The notes: generated from the sequence alone by a model not told the origin. A stretch of DNA of 64,000 nucleotides from CAVTZP01 sp963739245 (GCA_963739245.1 CAVTZP010000005.1:1-64000), one strand, 5' to 3'; positions 25,099 to 33,768 are shown, counted from the first letter of the stretch. Numbers and translations: made by a program.

Positions 25099-26469
25099 AT
25101 GAAGAAATTTGCAAGGACTATATCCGGCGTCACCCCGGTGGCGGTAATGACCCAGCCTTTGAAGTGTCCGGGGCAATGCGTCTATTGCCCTTCTTACTCA
25201 GCTGTCCCCCGAAGCTATACCCCGGAGTCGCCGGCAGTACTGCGAGCGATAAGGTGCGACTTTGATGTTAAGAAGCAAATCAAGGCTAGGCTAAAGGCTC
25301 TGGCAGAAATGGGACACCCTACGGATAAGGTTGAGCTGATAGTGATGGGGGGTACCTTCCTGGCTTGCCCGGTGGATTATCAGTATCAGTTTATCAAGGA
25401 TTGCTTTGACGCCCTGAACGGTGAGGAATCAGCCGACCTGGAGGAGGCGAAGCGCCTTAACCAGACCGCCCGGCACCGTTGCACCGGACTCTGCATCGAG
25501 ACCAGACCGGATTGGTGCGGACAAGAAGAGATTGTTCGGATGCTTGAGTTTGGCACCACTAGGGTGGAGCTTGGGGTTCAGACCCTGGATGATGAAATCT
25601 ACGAACTGGTAAGAAGGGGGCATAGGGTTGAGGATGTGGTCAAGGCTACCGCCTTGCTCCGGGAGAATGGCTTTAAGGTGCACTATCACTGGATGCCAGG
25701 ACTGCCCGGCTCAAACCCGGAAAAGGACTTGGAGCTATCCAGGCTGCTGTTTGATGATAGTCGGTTTAGACCGGATGGCTTGAAGCTGTATCCGACGATG
25801 GTGATTGAGGGCACTGAGCTGGAGAGATGGTATCAGGAAAACCGCTACCAGCCCTACGACACCAAAACATTGGTCGAACTTATGGTTAATATTAAGTCCA
25901 TCGTGCCTAAATATGTTCGGATATCGCGGGTGCTGCGCGATATCCCACCCCGGTTTATCACTGCCGGCTGTAAGAACTCGCTACGGGGGGTGATTAAGCA
26001 GCAAATGAAGCAGAGGGGGGTTGAATGCAAATGCATCCGCTGCCGGGAGTATGGTCACCGGGCGCGGGATGGCTGGGAAATAGGTGAGCCCCGAATGGTG
26101 AGGATGGATTATGAAGCATCGGGGGGTAGGGAAATCCTTCTATCCTTTGAGGACGACGCGGAAACCCTGTTTGGCTTGTTGCGGATGAGGATTCAAACTA
26201 GGCCAGAGGAAAATTCCGCCCTGATACGGGAGTTACATGTCTACGGGCCTGAGGTTCCCCTGAGCCAGCAGAAGGAAGAAGCGGCTCAGCATAAAGGTCT
26301 GGGCAAAGCCTTGCTCCATGAGGCAGAGCGGGTAGCCCTTGAGGAATTTCGGGCCAAGAGGATGACAATCCTGAGCGGCGTTGGGGCTAGAGAATACTAC
26401 CGCACTGAGTTTGGCTATAGCTTACAGGGAGATTACATGGTCAAAGGCCTTTTTAATGGCTCTTTATGA
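25099..26469 (+). CDS. elp3: Elp3-type tRNA uridine-34 carboxymethyl-modifying radical SAM/acetyltransferase
   Basis: The 456-residue protein has a radical SAM domain with cluster cysteines C23, C27 and C30 (CPGQCVYC), GLCIETRPDWC, the GVQTLDDEIYELVRRGH and HWMPGLPG strands, and a C-terminal GNAT domain ending in YYRTEFGYSLQGDYMVKGL. This is the single-subunit Elp3 layout of archaea and some bacteria; the Dehalococcoides enzyme has been studied structurally. The basic N-terminal stretch before the first cysteine (MKKFARTISGVTPVAVM) fits tRNA binding. It lacks the longer N-terminus of eukaryotic Elp3. Its 3' end overlaps the convergent ctpA by 17 bases. Confidence 0.95.
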   Translation: MKKFARTISGVTPVAVMTQPLKCPGQCVYCPSYSAVPRSYTPESPAVLRAIRCDFDVKKQIKARLKALAEMGHPTDKVELIVMGGTFLACPVDYQYQFIKDCFDALNGEESADLEEAKRLNQTARHRCTGLCIETRPDWCGQEEIVRMLEFGTTRVELGVQTLDDEIYELVRRGHRVEDVVKATALLRENGFKVHYHWMPGLPGSNPEKDLELSRLLFDDSRFRPDGLKLYPTMVIEGTELERWYQENRYQPYDTKTLVELMVNIKSIVPKYVRISRVLRDIPPRFITAGCKNSLRGVIKQQMKQRGVECKCIRCREYGHRARDGWEIGEPRMVRMDYEASGGREILLSFEDDAETLFGLLRMRIQTRPEENSALIRELHVYGPEVPLSQQKEEAAQHKGLGKALLHEAERVALEEFRAKRMTILSGVGAREYYRTEFGYSLQGDYMVKGLFNGSL

Positions 26470-27586
26470 AGTCTATAGCCCACTGGATGTTGTCCTCCCC
26501 TTCCTTAAGCTTATAGTCCGGCTCTAACCCTTTGCCTTCTATAAGACGGCCATTGGGGGTGAGCCAGCGAGCGGTGGTGATGTATAACCCTGAGCCGTCT
26601 TTAAGCTGGCGCAGGATATCGACACTGCCCTTGCCGTAGGTTCTGGCACCGGCAATAGTGGCGCGACCGTAGTCTTGCAGGGCTCCCGTCAGCACCTCAC
26701 TGGCACTGGCACTATAACCATCAACCAGTACCACCATCGGCAGTTCGGTGGGTAGATTGCTGCTGGGCTTGACTGGGTAAATAGTATGCTTTCCTTCATT
26801 ATCCACCACATCCACCACCACCCCCTCCTTTAGGAAGAAGCCGGCGATAGCAGTTACTGTATCCAGCAAGCCGCCAGGATTACTGCGCAGGTCAAGGATA
26901 ATGCCTTTAGCCGCTTGCCGGTTTATATCCTCCAGCACCGGGGCTAGCTCTTTAGCGGTGCGCTCAGAAAAATAGTCAATCTTAATATAAGCGATATCCT
27001 CCTTCATCTCAAAGTGGACGCTGGGCACCTCAATCTCAGCCCTAACTACCTCAATCGTTTCTGGTTCGGTCTCCCCTTGATGAAGGATAAGGAGGGTAAC
27101 CGGCGTCCCCTTAGGACCCCGGATGCTGAACACAGCCTCATCCCGGCTCATCCCTGAGGTAGACTTGCCATCAATCTCCAGGATTACATCGCCGGCCCTG
27201 ATGCCTGCCTTTTCTGCCGGTGAATTAGCAATGGGGGCAATAATTGTTATCTGTCCCTCCTTATCGGCGACATAGGCACCAATGCCCTCAAATTTCCCTT
27301 CCATGTCCTTCAAGTAAAGCTGGTAGGTTGTGGCATCAAAATAGGAGGTGTAAGGGTCATCCAGCGCCTCCACCATACCCTTGATTGCCCCGTGGGTCAG
27401 TTTGTTGGCATCAATCTTGTCCTTGTCCACATAGTCCTGAGAGATTATGTTCCATGCCTGCTCCACAATATCCAGACCAAGCCCGGGGGAGGTTTTTGAA
27501 CCTAGAGTGCAGCCGGCGCCGAAGGATAAGGCGATAGTAGCCGCCAGTAACAGGGTTACCGCTATAATCTTTATTGTTTTTAACAT
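26453..27586 (-). CDS. ctpA: C-terminal processing peptidase, S41 family lipoprotein (CtpA)
   Basis: The 377-residue protein has a signal sequence with a lipobox-like SFGAGC (C26), an N-terminal S41 segment (WNIISQDYVDKDKID, DPYTSYF), a PDZ domain at about 95-170 (FEGIGAYV, AGIRAGDVILEIDG) and a protease core: DLRSNPGGLLD, GYSASASEV with the catalytic serine near 292-294, and K319 in TYGKGS. It should act outside the membrane on C-termini of exported proteins. Confidence 0.93.
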   Translation of the reverse strand: MLKTIKIIAVTLLLAATIALSFGAGCTLGSKTSPGLGLDIVEQAWNIISQDYVDKDKIDANKLTHGAIKGMVEALDDPYTSYFDATTYQLYLKDMEGKFEGIGAYVADKEGQITIIAPIANSPAEKAGIRAGDVILEIDGKSTSGMSRDEAVFSIRGPKGTPVTLLILHQGETEPETIEVVRAEIEVPSVHFEMKEDIAYIKIDYFSERTAKELAPVLEDINRQAAKGIILDLRSNPGGLLDTVTAIAGFFLKEGVVVDVVDNEGKHTIYPVKPSSNLPTELPMVVLVDGYSASASEVLTGALQDYGRATIAGARTYGKGSVDILRQLKDGSGLYITTARWLTPNGRLIEGKGLEPDYKLKEGEDNIQWAIDFIKSH

Positions 27587-27670
27587 TGGACTTACTCCCC
27601 CTTGAAGCGCTCTAAATAGTTAAGCGGGCTATCTCTCAACCCCAAAGCTGGAAAGAAATTAGCAGTAGAA

Positions 27671-28020
27671 AGGTCAAGTAAACCTGTAAGCCGAGTTCTG
27701 TACTCTGACCTAGGTCGGAGCGGTGACTATCTATCTAGCCCTGATGTTGCCACCAGGGTCAAGCGACCAACCCGGGGACAGGCCGGGCGTCCCTTTGTCC
27801 CTCTATTTGGTCTTGCTCCGGATGGGGTTTACCCGCCACTGATGTCACCATCAGCGCGGTGAGCTCTTACCTCACCATTTCACCCTTACCCCAGGGGGCG
27901 GTATGTTTCTGTGGCACTTTCCATAGGGTCACCCCTCCTGGGTATTACCCAGCATCCTGCCCGGTGGAGCTCGGACTTTCCTCTCGCCTAAGGCGAGCAG
28001 TCACCCGGTTTACTTGACCT
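27671..28020 (-). ncRNA. rnpB: RNase P RNA, bacterial class A
   Basis: Read on the minus strand, the 350 bases show the conserved core: GAGGAAAGTCCG near the 5' end, the CCACAGAAACATACCGCC block, GGTAAGGGTGAAATGGTGAGG, and the 3' block ACAGAACTCGGCTTACAGG. The ends (AGGTCAAGTAAACC and GGTTTACTTGACCT) are complementary over 14 bases and form helix P1. It cleaves 5' leaders from tRNA precursors. Confidence 0.96.
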
Positions 28021-28068
28021 AATTACACTGTAATATAGAAGGCTTTATAAGTCAACAAATTATAACCC

Positions 28069-28764
28069 TCAGGCTAGGAACAGGATACGCCCGCAGCTAC
28101 TACATTTTATCAAGTCGCCACTTCTTGCCCGCTGCAAGTCGGTGGTGGGCAGTGATATACGACAGCCCCGGCATATCCCCTGCTCCACCCTGGCTACCGC
28201 CGCCCTCTTTCCTTTCCTGAGTCCCTGGTAGAGTTCTATTGCCTGGGGAGAGATCTCTTTTAGAAGAAGCTGTTGCTTGTGCCTGAGGTCGGAGAGTATG
28301 GCTTTAAGCCGCTCAACGCTGTCAGATAGCTCCTGCTGCTGGCGGTGCCACTCCGCTTTCACTGTTTCCAGCTCGCTATTTATCCTGGCGACACTGGTCT
28401 CAGATAGCTCAACCTGCTCCATTATCTCCAGCGCTTTCTCCTCTATCTGGTTGCGCTTGGCTTTCAGCACCTCAACCTCGTGCTGGAGGTTGGTCAGCTC
28501 CTTTGGGTTCTTTACCCTACCACTGAATAGTGTCTCTTCAGCAGTAGTGAGCTTGGTTGCGAGGTCTTCTAGCTCCCATTCTGCCGAGTGCTGTTTTCGC
28601 CTTAGCTCCTCAAGGCGCTGCTGCTCCAACTGGAGTTGGCTCTGGACCCTGAGCACCACTTGGCTCTCCCCCAGTTGGCTTGTAACCTGGCTCAGCGCCT
28701 GCTCCTGGGATTCAATCTCTAGGTCAAGCTCTTGAAGCTGATAAAGTTGTCTGGCAACACTCAT
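28069..28764 (-). CDS. Zinc-ribbon coiled-coil protein (CT398/DUF164 family)
   Basis: The 231-residue protein is a long coiled coil (about residues 1-180, rich in Gln/Glu/Leu) followed by a C4 zinc ribbon with CRGC and CSSCGR. This layout matches the conserved bacterial DUF164 family, sometimes linked to flagella or RNA metabolism but without an agreed function. It is upstream of rnpB on the same strand (48 bases). SGRVKNPKEL is the family's most conserved segment. Confidence 0.82.
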   Translation of the reverse strand: MSVARQLYQLQELDLEIESQEQALSQVTSQLGESQVVLRVQSQLQLEQQRLEELRRKQHSAEWELEDLATKLTTAEETLFSGRVKNPKELTNLQHEVEVLKAKRNQIEEKALEIMEQVELSETSVARINSELETVKAEWHRQQQELSDSVERLKAILSDLRHKQQLLLKEISPQAIELYQGLRKGKRAAVARVEQGICRGCRISLPTTDLQRARSGDLIKCSSCGRILFLA

Positions 28765-28830
28765 TTTCTTTCAGCCCATTTTACAATGGCTATGCTGTAA
28801 TATCAATTTATTGAGTAACCTCACCCCAAG

Positions 28831-28868
28831 CACCCAGAAAAATCTCCGATTTTCCTGGGAACCCGCTT
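28831..28868. repeat. Hairpin repeat family A, copy 2
   Basis: CACCCAGAAAAATC, loop, GATTTTCCTGGG, then AACCCGCTT. It matches copy 1 at 20997 almost exactly and lies between the core-gene block and the phage-like region. Confidence 0.7.
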
Positions 28869-28968
28869 AAGTCCCCTCTTAACTTTCGCCCACTTCAGAG
28901 CTTATTTAGTTAGGGATGTCTAGGGGGGGGTAGGGGGATGGGGTGAATACAAAAGTGACAAACGCTGG

Positions 28969-28997
28969 TAGTCATGCTAGAACACATGTGCTACTAT
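28969..28997 (+). promoter_or_regulatory. Promoter with LexA-like operator, phage module 1
   Basis: TAGTCA, 18-base spacer, TACTAT. The spacer holds AGAACACATGTGCT (28979-28992), one base per half away from the GAAC-N4-GTTC type of LexA box. A nearly identical arrangement precedes module 2 at 33802. Confidence 0.5.
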
Positions 28998-29018
28998 ATA
29001 GGCATGAAAGGGGGAGAT

Positions 29019-29177
29019 ATGAGGCTATTGAGGCTAGCCGTGGAAATTCAGCAGTGGGACCTGGCAGCCCATACCATTGTCCTGGCTACCGCCAGACTAC
29101 TGAAGAATGGAGATAGGCCATATGCCGGCAAAAGCGAAGGGAAAAAGAGGCGCCCCAAAGGGCAATCAGAACGCTAG
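29019..29177 (+). CDS. Small phage-associated protein of unknown function
   Basis: The 52-residue frame starts at ATG 29019 after AAAGGGGGAGAT and overlaps the next gene by 56 bases in another phase. The first half (MRLLRLAVEIQQWDLAAHTI) is amphipathic helix; the end is Lys/Arg rich and may be shaped only by the overlap. Its place between the promoter and the small terminase gene, and the good ribosome-binding site, are the main evidence that it is real. Confidence 0.45.
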   Translation: MRLLRLAVEIQQWDLAAHTIVLATARLLKNGDRPYAGKSEGKKRRPKGQSER

Positions 29178-29484
29178 GAAGCATGGCTTTTACGCCAGGG
29201 TCCTTGACGAGGCGGAGCGGCTCGATTTTGAGCTGGCCTCCGGCGTTGAGGGGATTGATGATGAGATTGCCCTGCTGAGGGTTAAGATAAAGTCTCTCCT
29301 GGAGAGTGAGCCGGAGAATATCAATCTTCTTATGCAGGCAACCAATGCCTTAGCTCGCCTGGTCAAGACTAAATATAACATCAGCAAAGAGCAGAGGAAG
29401 GGGTTGAAGGAGGCAATAGGTAATGTCATCAGGGACATCGCCATCCCGCTGGGAATCGGGGTCGGGGCTGCCCTCAAAAAATAG
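29122..29484 (+). CDS. Phage terminase small-subunit-like protein
   Basis: The 120-residue protein starts with KGKRGAPKGNQNARKHGFYA, a sequence typical of the N-terminal tail in small terminase proteins and related phage proteins, followed by helices with charged residues (EAERLDFELASGVEGIDDEI). It is followed after 14 bases by the large terminase gene, the normal order. The small subunit recognises packaging DNA. I start at ATG 29122 because an AGATAGG site precedes it. Confidence 0.65.
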   Translation: MPAKAKGKRGAPKGNQNARKHGFYARVLDEAERLDFELASGVEGIDDEIALLRVKIKSLLESEPENINLLMQATNALARLVKTKYNISKEQRKGLKEAIGNVIRDIAIPLGIGVGAALKK

Positions 29485-29498
29485 GCAATTGATAACCT

Positions 29499-30859
29499 AT
29501 GATTAGACTTAGACCCTATCAGCGAGAGGTGGCGCTGGCGATACTTAATAGCGTTTTTGGCAAGAAAGGGCTTACCTTCTCCGTGGAGATGGCTCGCCAG
29601 GGGGGCAAGAATGAACTATCGGCTCAGCTTGAGCTTTTGCTCTTAACCCTTTATATGGTCGAGCCGAAGAACCTGGTGAAGTGCTCGCCCACCTTCAAGC
29701 CCCAGACGGTCATCTCTATGATGCGGCTAAAGGATAGGCTGAACGATGCTGGCTTTAGCGGCATCTGGGTGGCTGAGCTTGGCTATATCATCAGGCTGGG
29801 GAATGCCCGGGCGATATTCTTGTCGGCTGACGAGTCGGCTAATGTGGTGGGCAACACCGCCCATATCCTGCTGGAAATAGATGAGTCCCAGGATGTGAGC
29901 AAGGAGAAATATACTAAAGAATTCAAGCCGATGGGGGCAGCAACCAATGTTACTACCGTCCACTATGGCACCACCTGGGATGACTCTACCCTGCTTGAGG
30001 AGGTAAAGCAGACTAACCTTGAGCTGGAGAGAAAAGATGGCCTGAAACGCCACTTCCGCTATGACTGGGAGGAGATAGCCAGGCATAACCCCGATTACCG
30101 GGCCTATGTTGAGGCGGAAAGGGAACGTCTGGGGGAGAACCACCCTTTATTTTTAACCCAGTACCGGCTTCTGCCTATCCACGGCGGTGGGGGATTCTTA
30201 AGCCGCCAGCAACTTGCTCAGCTCCAGGGAGAGCACGAAAGAAAAAACCAGCCGACCTCGGGGCGAGTCTATGTTGGCGGTATTGACCTGGCGGGGGAGG
30301 CTGAGGTGGAGGAGGGTATTTAATAGCCAAGCCGCGCCAGGATTCCACGGTGGTTACCATCGGCGAGCTGGACTTTTCCACCCCTGACGCTCTCCAGAAA
30401 CAGCCAAGAATATGCGTTGTTGAGCATTACTGCTGGAAGGGCAAAAGGCACACCGAGCTCTACCCCCAGCTGGTTGATATCCTCAAGAACGTGTGGCATT
30501 GCCGCAGGGTAGTGGTTGATGCTACCGGCATCGGCCAGCCGGTGAGCTCATTCTTAAGGCAAGCCCTCGGCTCAAGGGTTTCTCCCTTTACCTTCACCCA
30601 GCCGGCAAAATCGGCTTTAGGCTTTAACCTACTGGCGGCGATTAACTCGGGCCGGCTTAAGATGTATAAGGGCGACGGCTCAGCCGAGGGGCAGGAATTC
30701 TGGTTTGAGATGGAGAGGGCGAGGAGCCAGTATCGCCCATCGCAGACGATGAACTTCTATGTTGACCCTTCCGAGGGGCACGACGATTTCCTGATGAGCC
30801 TGGCGCTTCTGGTTGAAGCCGGTAGCCAGTACGAGCCGAGGGGGGCGAGGGGGACATAA
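29499..30859 (+). CDS. Phage terminase large subunit, with one frameshift near 30317-30320
   Basis: The ATPase half reads MARQGGKNELSAQ (Walker A-like GKN form) and HILLEIDESQDV (Walker B), and the nuclease half has VGGIDLAGEAE, VVVDATGIGQPVSSFL and GHDDFLMSLAL, the three acidic sites of the RNase H-like nuclease. The frame breaks after GEAEVEEG: restoring one G in a GGG run lets the protein read on through YLIAKPRQDSTVV to stop 30859, about 453 residues. This could be sequencing error, as in gatB, or a dead gene. Beyond it no portal gene follows; the portal lies 3.3 kb away. Confidence 0.82.
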
Positions 30860-30986
30860 GAAGTAGGTGGTGTCAATAGGGTCAAAACGGCTGAAAACAC
30901 GAGAAAAGTCTGCAAACGTATGCGAAAACAGGCGGAAACTCTATAGACACCTGACAAAACTATGTTTGTGGGCGTATACACCGTTT

Positions 30987-31002
30987 ACATTGTTTACAAT
31001 GT
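30987..31002. promoter_or_regulatory. Palindrome ACATTG-tttA-CAATGT, possible operator
   Basis: Arms ACATTGT and ACAATGT flank a two-to-three base centre. It overlaps two direct copies of GTTTACA(A/T)T and lies 150 bases before the toxin-antitoxin candidate. Confidence 0.4.
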
Positions 31003-31023
31003 TATATATTATGGTGTAAAATA

Positions 31024-31073
31024 GTAATAGATGGTAATAGATGGTAATAGATGGTAATAGATGGTAATAGATG
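31024..31073. repeat. Five perfect tandem copies of GTAATAGATG
   Basis: A 10-bp unit repeated five times exactly, one helical turn per unit, so any bound protein would line up on one face of the DNA. It lies 83 bases before the start of the Panacea-domain gene. Confidence 0.85.
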
Positions 31074-31155
31074 TAGTGTAAAGTAGTATGAGGTAGTAAG
31101 AGATGCGGTTAAGGGGGTTTTGAAGGTAAAACCTATAAAGAATGAGGATAAAAAA

Positions 31156-31776
31156 ATGGCAACCAAAGTTCATATGCAGAAGATTAATTTCAACTTCGAT
31201 TGTAGAAAAACCACTCAAGCACTTAATTATTTTGCTATAAAAGCAGGTGGCACAATTAATAGAATGAAAGCAATCAAGTTAGTATATCTTGCTGACCGTT
31301 ATCATTTAAGGAAATACTGTCGTCTCATAACTAATGATACTTATTTCGCTATGGATAATGGGCCAGTAGCCTCTGGTGTAAAAGATATTGCAGAACAAAG
31401 CAAGTACATAGGTATGAAAGAACGCAATTATGCTTCCGATTATATCGGTGCTGCTCCCCCGTATGATATGCAATCTAAGAAACATATCGATAATGATGTA
31501 TTTTCTGTTTCTGACATTGAAGCCCTAGAATATTCGTGGAATAAATTCGGACACCTTGACAGAGAGGCAATTGTAAAGCTCACTCATAAGTACCCTGATT
31601 GGTATAAACATAAACTATCACTGGAACAGAATTCTAGAATCCAAATGGATTTAAGCGACTTTTTTGATGACCCAAACTCTGATGTTGATAAATGCTTCGA
31701 GTTGACAGATGAAGACAGAGACGTTAGGCGGGAAAAACTTGAAGAGATGCTTTACCTTGAGTCCATTTGGAGATAA
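31156..31776 (+). CDS. Panacea-domain (DUF4065) antitoxin-like protein
   Basis: The 206-residue protein contains MKAIKLVYLADRYHLRKYC and FAMDNGPVASGVKDI, the core of the Panacea/SocA (DUF4065) domain found in antitoxins that neutralise many unrelated toxins. Start ATG 31156 follows GAGGATA; an earlier ATG at 31120 lacks one. The region is much richer in A+T than the flanking genes, which suggests recent transfer. The small gene after it, 3 bases on, is the probable toxin. Confidence 0.78.
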   Translation: MATKVHMQKINFNFDCRKTTQALNYFAIKAGGTINRMKAIKLVYLADRYHLRKYCRLITNDTYFAMDNGPVASGVKDIAEQSKYIGMKERNYASDYIGAAPPYDMQSKKHIDNDVFSVSDIEALEYSWNKFGHLDREAIVKLTHKYPDWYKHKLSLEQNSRIQMDLSDFFDDPNSDVDKCFELTDEDRDVRREKLEEMLYLESIWR

Positions 31777-31779
31777 TGT

Positions 31780-32214
31780 TTGCCCAGTGCATACGATATA
31801 ATTAAGTCTACTATACAAGCTGGGTCTGTTTATTACTATTACGAGAAGGCTCTCAAATCACCAAAACAACATAATTTCATCGTAATAAATATCAACCCAT
31901 CAAAAGATACAGTCATACTCCTTGCTTGTTCCTCAACTCAAATCGATAATACTCGAAGGCTTAGAAAGTATTGCCCAAGTGAAACGCTGGTTGAAATTAC
32001 TCCTAATCAATATCCAGGGTTTAGCAAAAAGTCAATAATAGATTGCAATGATGTATCTGGAAGAAGTATAGAGGAAATTGCAGATATGCTTTCCCGAAGA
32101 AAACTACAGACAAAACCAGTAATGGGTTTGAGATTAATAAAGAAATTGAGACAGGGGGTAATACTTAGTAACCTAATTTCTAAGGAAATTAAAGCATTAC
32201 TACAAAACGATTAG
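31780..32214 (+). CDS. Candidate toxin partner of the Panacea-domain protein
   Basis: The 144-residue protein starts at TTG 31780, three bases after the antitoxin-like gene, with GGAG upstream. The N-terminal half alternates beta-like strands (GSVYYYYEKAL, HNFIVININP, DTVILLACSS) and recalls small SH3-barrel toxins, but I cannot match it to PemK/MazF with confidence. A Lys/Arg-rich helical end follows. A+T-rich like its partner. The toxin role is inferred from the pairing. Confidence 0.55.
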   Translation: MPSAYDIIKSTIQAGSVYYYYEKALKSPKQHNFIVININPSKDTVILLACSSTQIDNTRRLRKYCPSETLVEITPNQYPGFSKKSIIDCNDVSGRSIEEIADMLSRRKLQTKPVMGLRLIKKLRQGVILSNLISKEIKALLQND

Positions 32215-32246
32215 TTATTTTAACATCAACCGTAAATAAAGTGGGG

Positions 32247-32336
32247 TGTTTAAGAGGGGCGTAAGCCCCTCTTTTTATAAACAAGTTCCCCTTCCCCTTA
32301 ACTAAGGGGAAGGGGATGAAGGGGATAGGGTTCTCA
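32247..32336. repeat. Hairpin repeat family B, copy 2 (double hairpin)
   Basis: TGTTTAAGAGGGGC-loop-GCCCCTCTTTTT is followed by a second hairpin (CCCCTTCCCCTTA/TAAGGGGAAGGGG) and GGATAGGGTTCT. The whole 90-bp unit recurs at 32537-32625 in the same orientation. Confidence 0.75.
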
Positions 32337-32348
32337 ACAAACTGTAAT

Positions 32349-32468
32349 CTATTTCTTCTTTTTCTTGTCTGAGGCACTCTTTGTTTTCTTGGGTATCTTT
32401 TTACCCTTTAATACTTTAGGGGCAATCTTCTTGCCCACCCTTTTAGAGGTTTTTACATTCTTAGCCAT
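32349..32468 (-). CDS. Lysine-rich 39-residue protein
   Basis: The frame from ATG 32468 (GGGAGGG site 8 bases upstream) to stop 32349 encodes 39 residues of which about 17 are lysine (MAKNVKTSKRVGKK at the start, SASDKKKKK at the end). The composition is that of small basic nucleic-acid-binding proteins. It sits exactly between the two direct copies of repeat B, as if carried with them. Confidence 0.55.
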   Translation of the reverse strand: MAKNVKTSKRVGKKIAPKVLKGKKIPKKTKSASDKKKKK

Positions 32469-32536
32469 AATACTACCCTCCCTTATGTGGATTATACTAC
32501 TAAAATAGGCGGTGTCAATGGGCGCAAAACATAGAA

Positions 32537-32625
32537 TGTTTAAGAGGGGCGGAAGCCCCTCTTTTTATAAAAAAATTCCCCTTCCCATTACTAAGGGGAA
32601 GGGGATAAAGAGGATAGGGTTCTAA
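32537..32625. repeat. Hairpin repeat family B, copy 3 (double hairpin)
   Basis: Second 90-bp unit matching 32247-32336 with a few changes, same orientation, downstream of the IPT/TIG gene end. It probably also ends transcription there. Confidence 0.75.
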
Positions 32626-32636
32626 AATCTAAACTC

Positions 32637-33626
32637 TTAAATAGTATAGGCGGATCTTCTGCCTATCCAGATGCCGAGGAAAAAGAGCACCACCCCACCT
32701 ATCACCATCAGAGCATATATCCCCCACTGAGGGAAGACAAAGCTAACCTTGCCGGCATTTATGGTGAAGGTGGTAGCAGCAGCATTGCCCTCTGCGTCGG
32801 CTATATCCACCCCATAAGTCCGGAGTTCCAAGTTTGGCACATCAAAGGTAGTTTTAAAGCTGCCATCACTACCTGTCGTCGCTGTTGTCACCGATTTCTT
32901 ATCAAAATCAATACTAATCCGACTCTTGTAGCCAAAGCCGGTGCCGCTAGCAGTTACCTTCTCACCGATAGCCCCTGATACTGGGTCAAGGACAATAGAC
33001 GGGATAACGGAAAAGGTAGCCTCAGCGGTATTACTTGCCGGGTCCTTAGCTATAATCTTATTTTCCTTGCCGGTGCTCTCCGGAATGGTAACGACATAAA
33101 AAGCAAATTCACCTATAGGGGAGGTTGTCACTGAGCCCAGTGGTGTCTTAGTATGATTGGAATAGGTGAAGGTTACCGTTTGGTTGGCGTGAAATCCTGT
33201 GCCGCTAATTTGCACCGTGGTGCCGACAACGCCTCCACCTCTATCCAGGATAATGTTTGGTTTGGGAATAACAAATTCCGCACCTCCGCCTAATTGGCTG
33301 CCATTTTGATCCCTAACCGTGATGACATAGGTTCTTCCCGGCACCGCATCCTCAGGAATTTGGAAAGTAAGGGAGAAATCGCCGCTTCCGGGAACGGTTA
33401 GCGGGCTGCCAGCGGCCTCAGTGCTGCCAAAGTATACGTGTATCTGGTCACCGGCATAGGAGGCAAAATTTTCCCCGCTAACGATAATTGTGGTACCGGC
33501 GGTACCCGATGTTGGGGACAGGGTAATGGTGGGGGCAGCAAGGGCTGGTGTGGCGGGGATGGTTACTGCTAGCAGCGAAAGGATGACGGTTGTCGCCAAG
33601 ATGGCAAAAAATCTGTTAAATCTCAC
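32637..33626 (-). CDS. Secreted, membrane-anchored IPT/TIG-repeat surface protein
   Basis: The 329-residue protein has a signal peptide (residues 1-31, ending TPALAAPT), three Ig-like IPT/TIG modules marked by PTSGTAGTTIIVSGENF, GGVVGTTVQISGTGF and PVSGAIGEKVTASGTGF, and a C-terminal membrane helix (about 303-322) followed by GRRSA. It should be displayed outside the cell and held by the C-terminal helix. Such modules usually serve in adhesion or as spacers. Confidence 0.82.
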   Translation of the reverse strand: MRFNRFFAILATTVILSLLAVTIPATPALAAPTITLSPTSGTAGTTIIVSGENFASYAGDQIHVYFGSTEAAGSPLTVPGSGDFSLTFQIPEDAVPGRTYVITVRDQNGSQLGGGAEFVIPKPNIILDRGGGVVGTTVQISGTGFHANQTVTFTYSNHTKTPLGSVTTSPIGEFAFYVVTIPESTGKENKIIAKDPASNTAEATFSVIPSIVLDPVSGAIGEKVTASGTGFGYKSRISIDFDKKSVTTATTGSDGSFKTTFDVPNLELRTYGVDIADAEGNAAATTFTINAGKVSFVFPQWGIYALMVIGGVVLFFLGIWIGRRSAYTI

Positions 33627-33730
33627 CGCTTACCTCCAATGCCGCCGGATATTGGCCAGGGCAATATACCTAGGGTTAATATTTATTTAATAATAGCCTT
33701 CCCTCCACCCCATGTCAATCCCCCTTTAAG

Positions 33731-33768
33731 CATCCAGAGAAATTAAAGATTTTTCCGGGAACCCACTT
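33731..33768. repeat. Hairpin repeat family A, copy 3 (diverged)
   Basis: CATCCAGAGAAATT, loop, AGATTTTTCCGGGAACCCACTTTG. It aligns with copies 1 and 2 with several changes and again lies between genes at the edge of a phage-like module. Confidence 0.6.

Larger units (their letters stand above)
30860..31155. other. Non-coding spacer upstream of the Panacea-type gene
   Basis: About 300 bases without a gene. It holds a palindrome (30987-31002), five 10-bp tandem repeats (31024-31073) and a 25-bp stretch at 30864 that resembles 32506-32530 (TAGGxGGTGTCAATxGG). Confidence 0.6.

Noticed and set aside
28974..29018. Earlier start of the small phage-associated gene
   Set aside because: It would begin inside the operator and -10 region; ATG 29019 has the ribosome-binding site.
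31024..31073. CRISPR array
   Set aside because: Units are 10 bp with no spacers; a simple tandem repeat.
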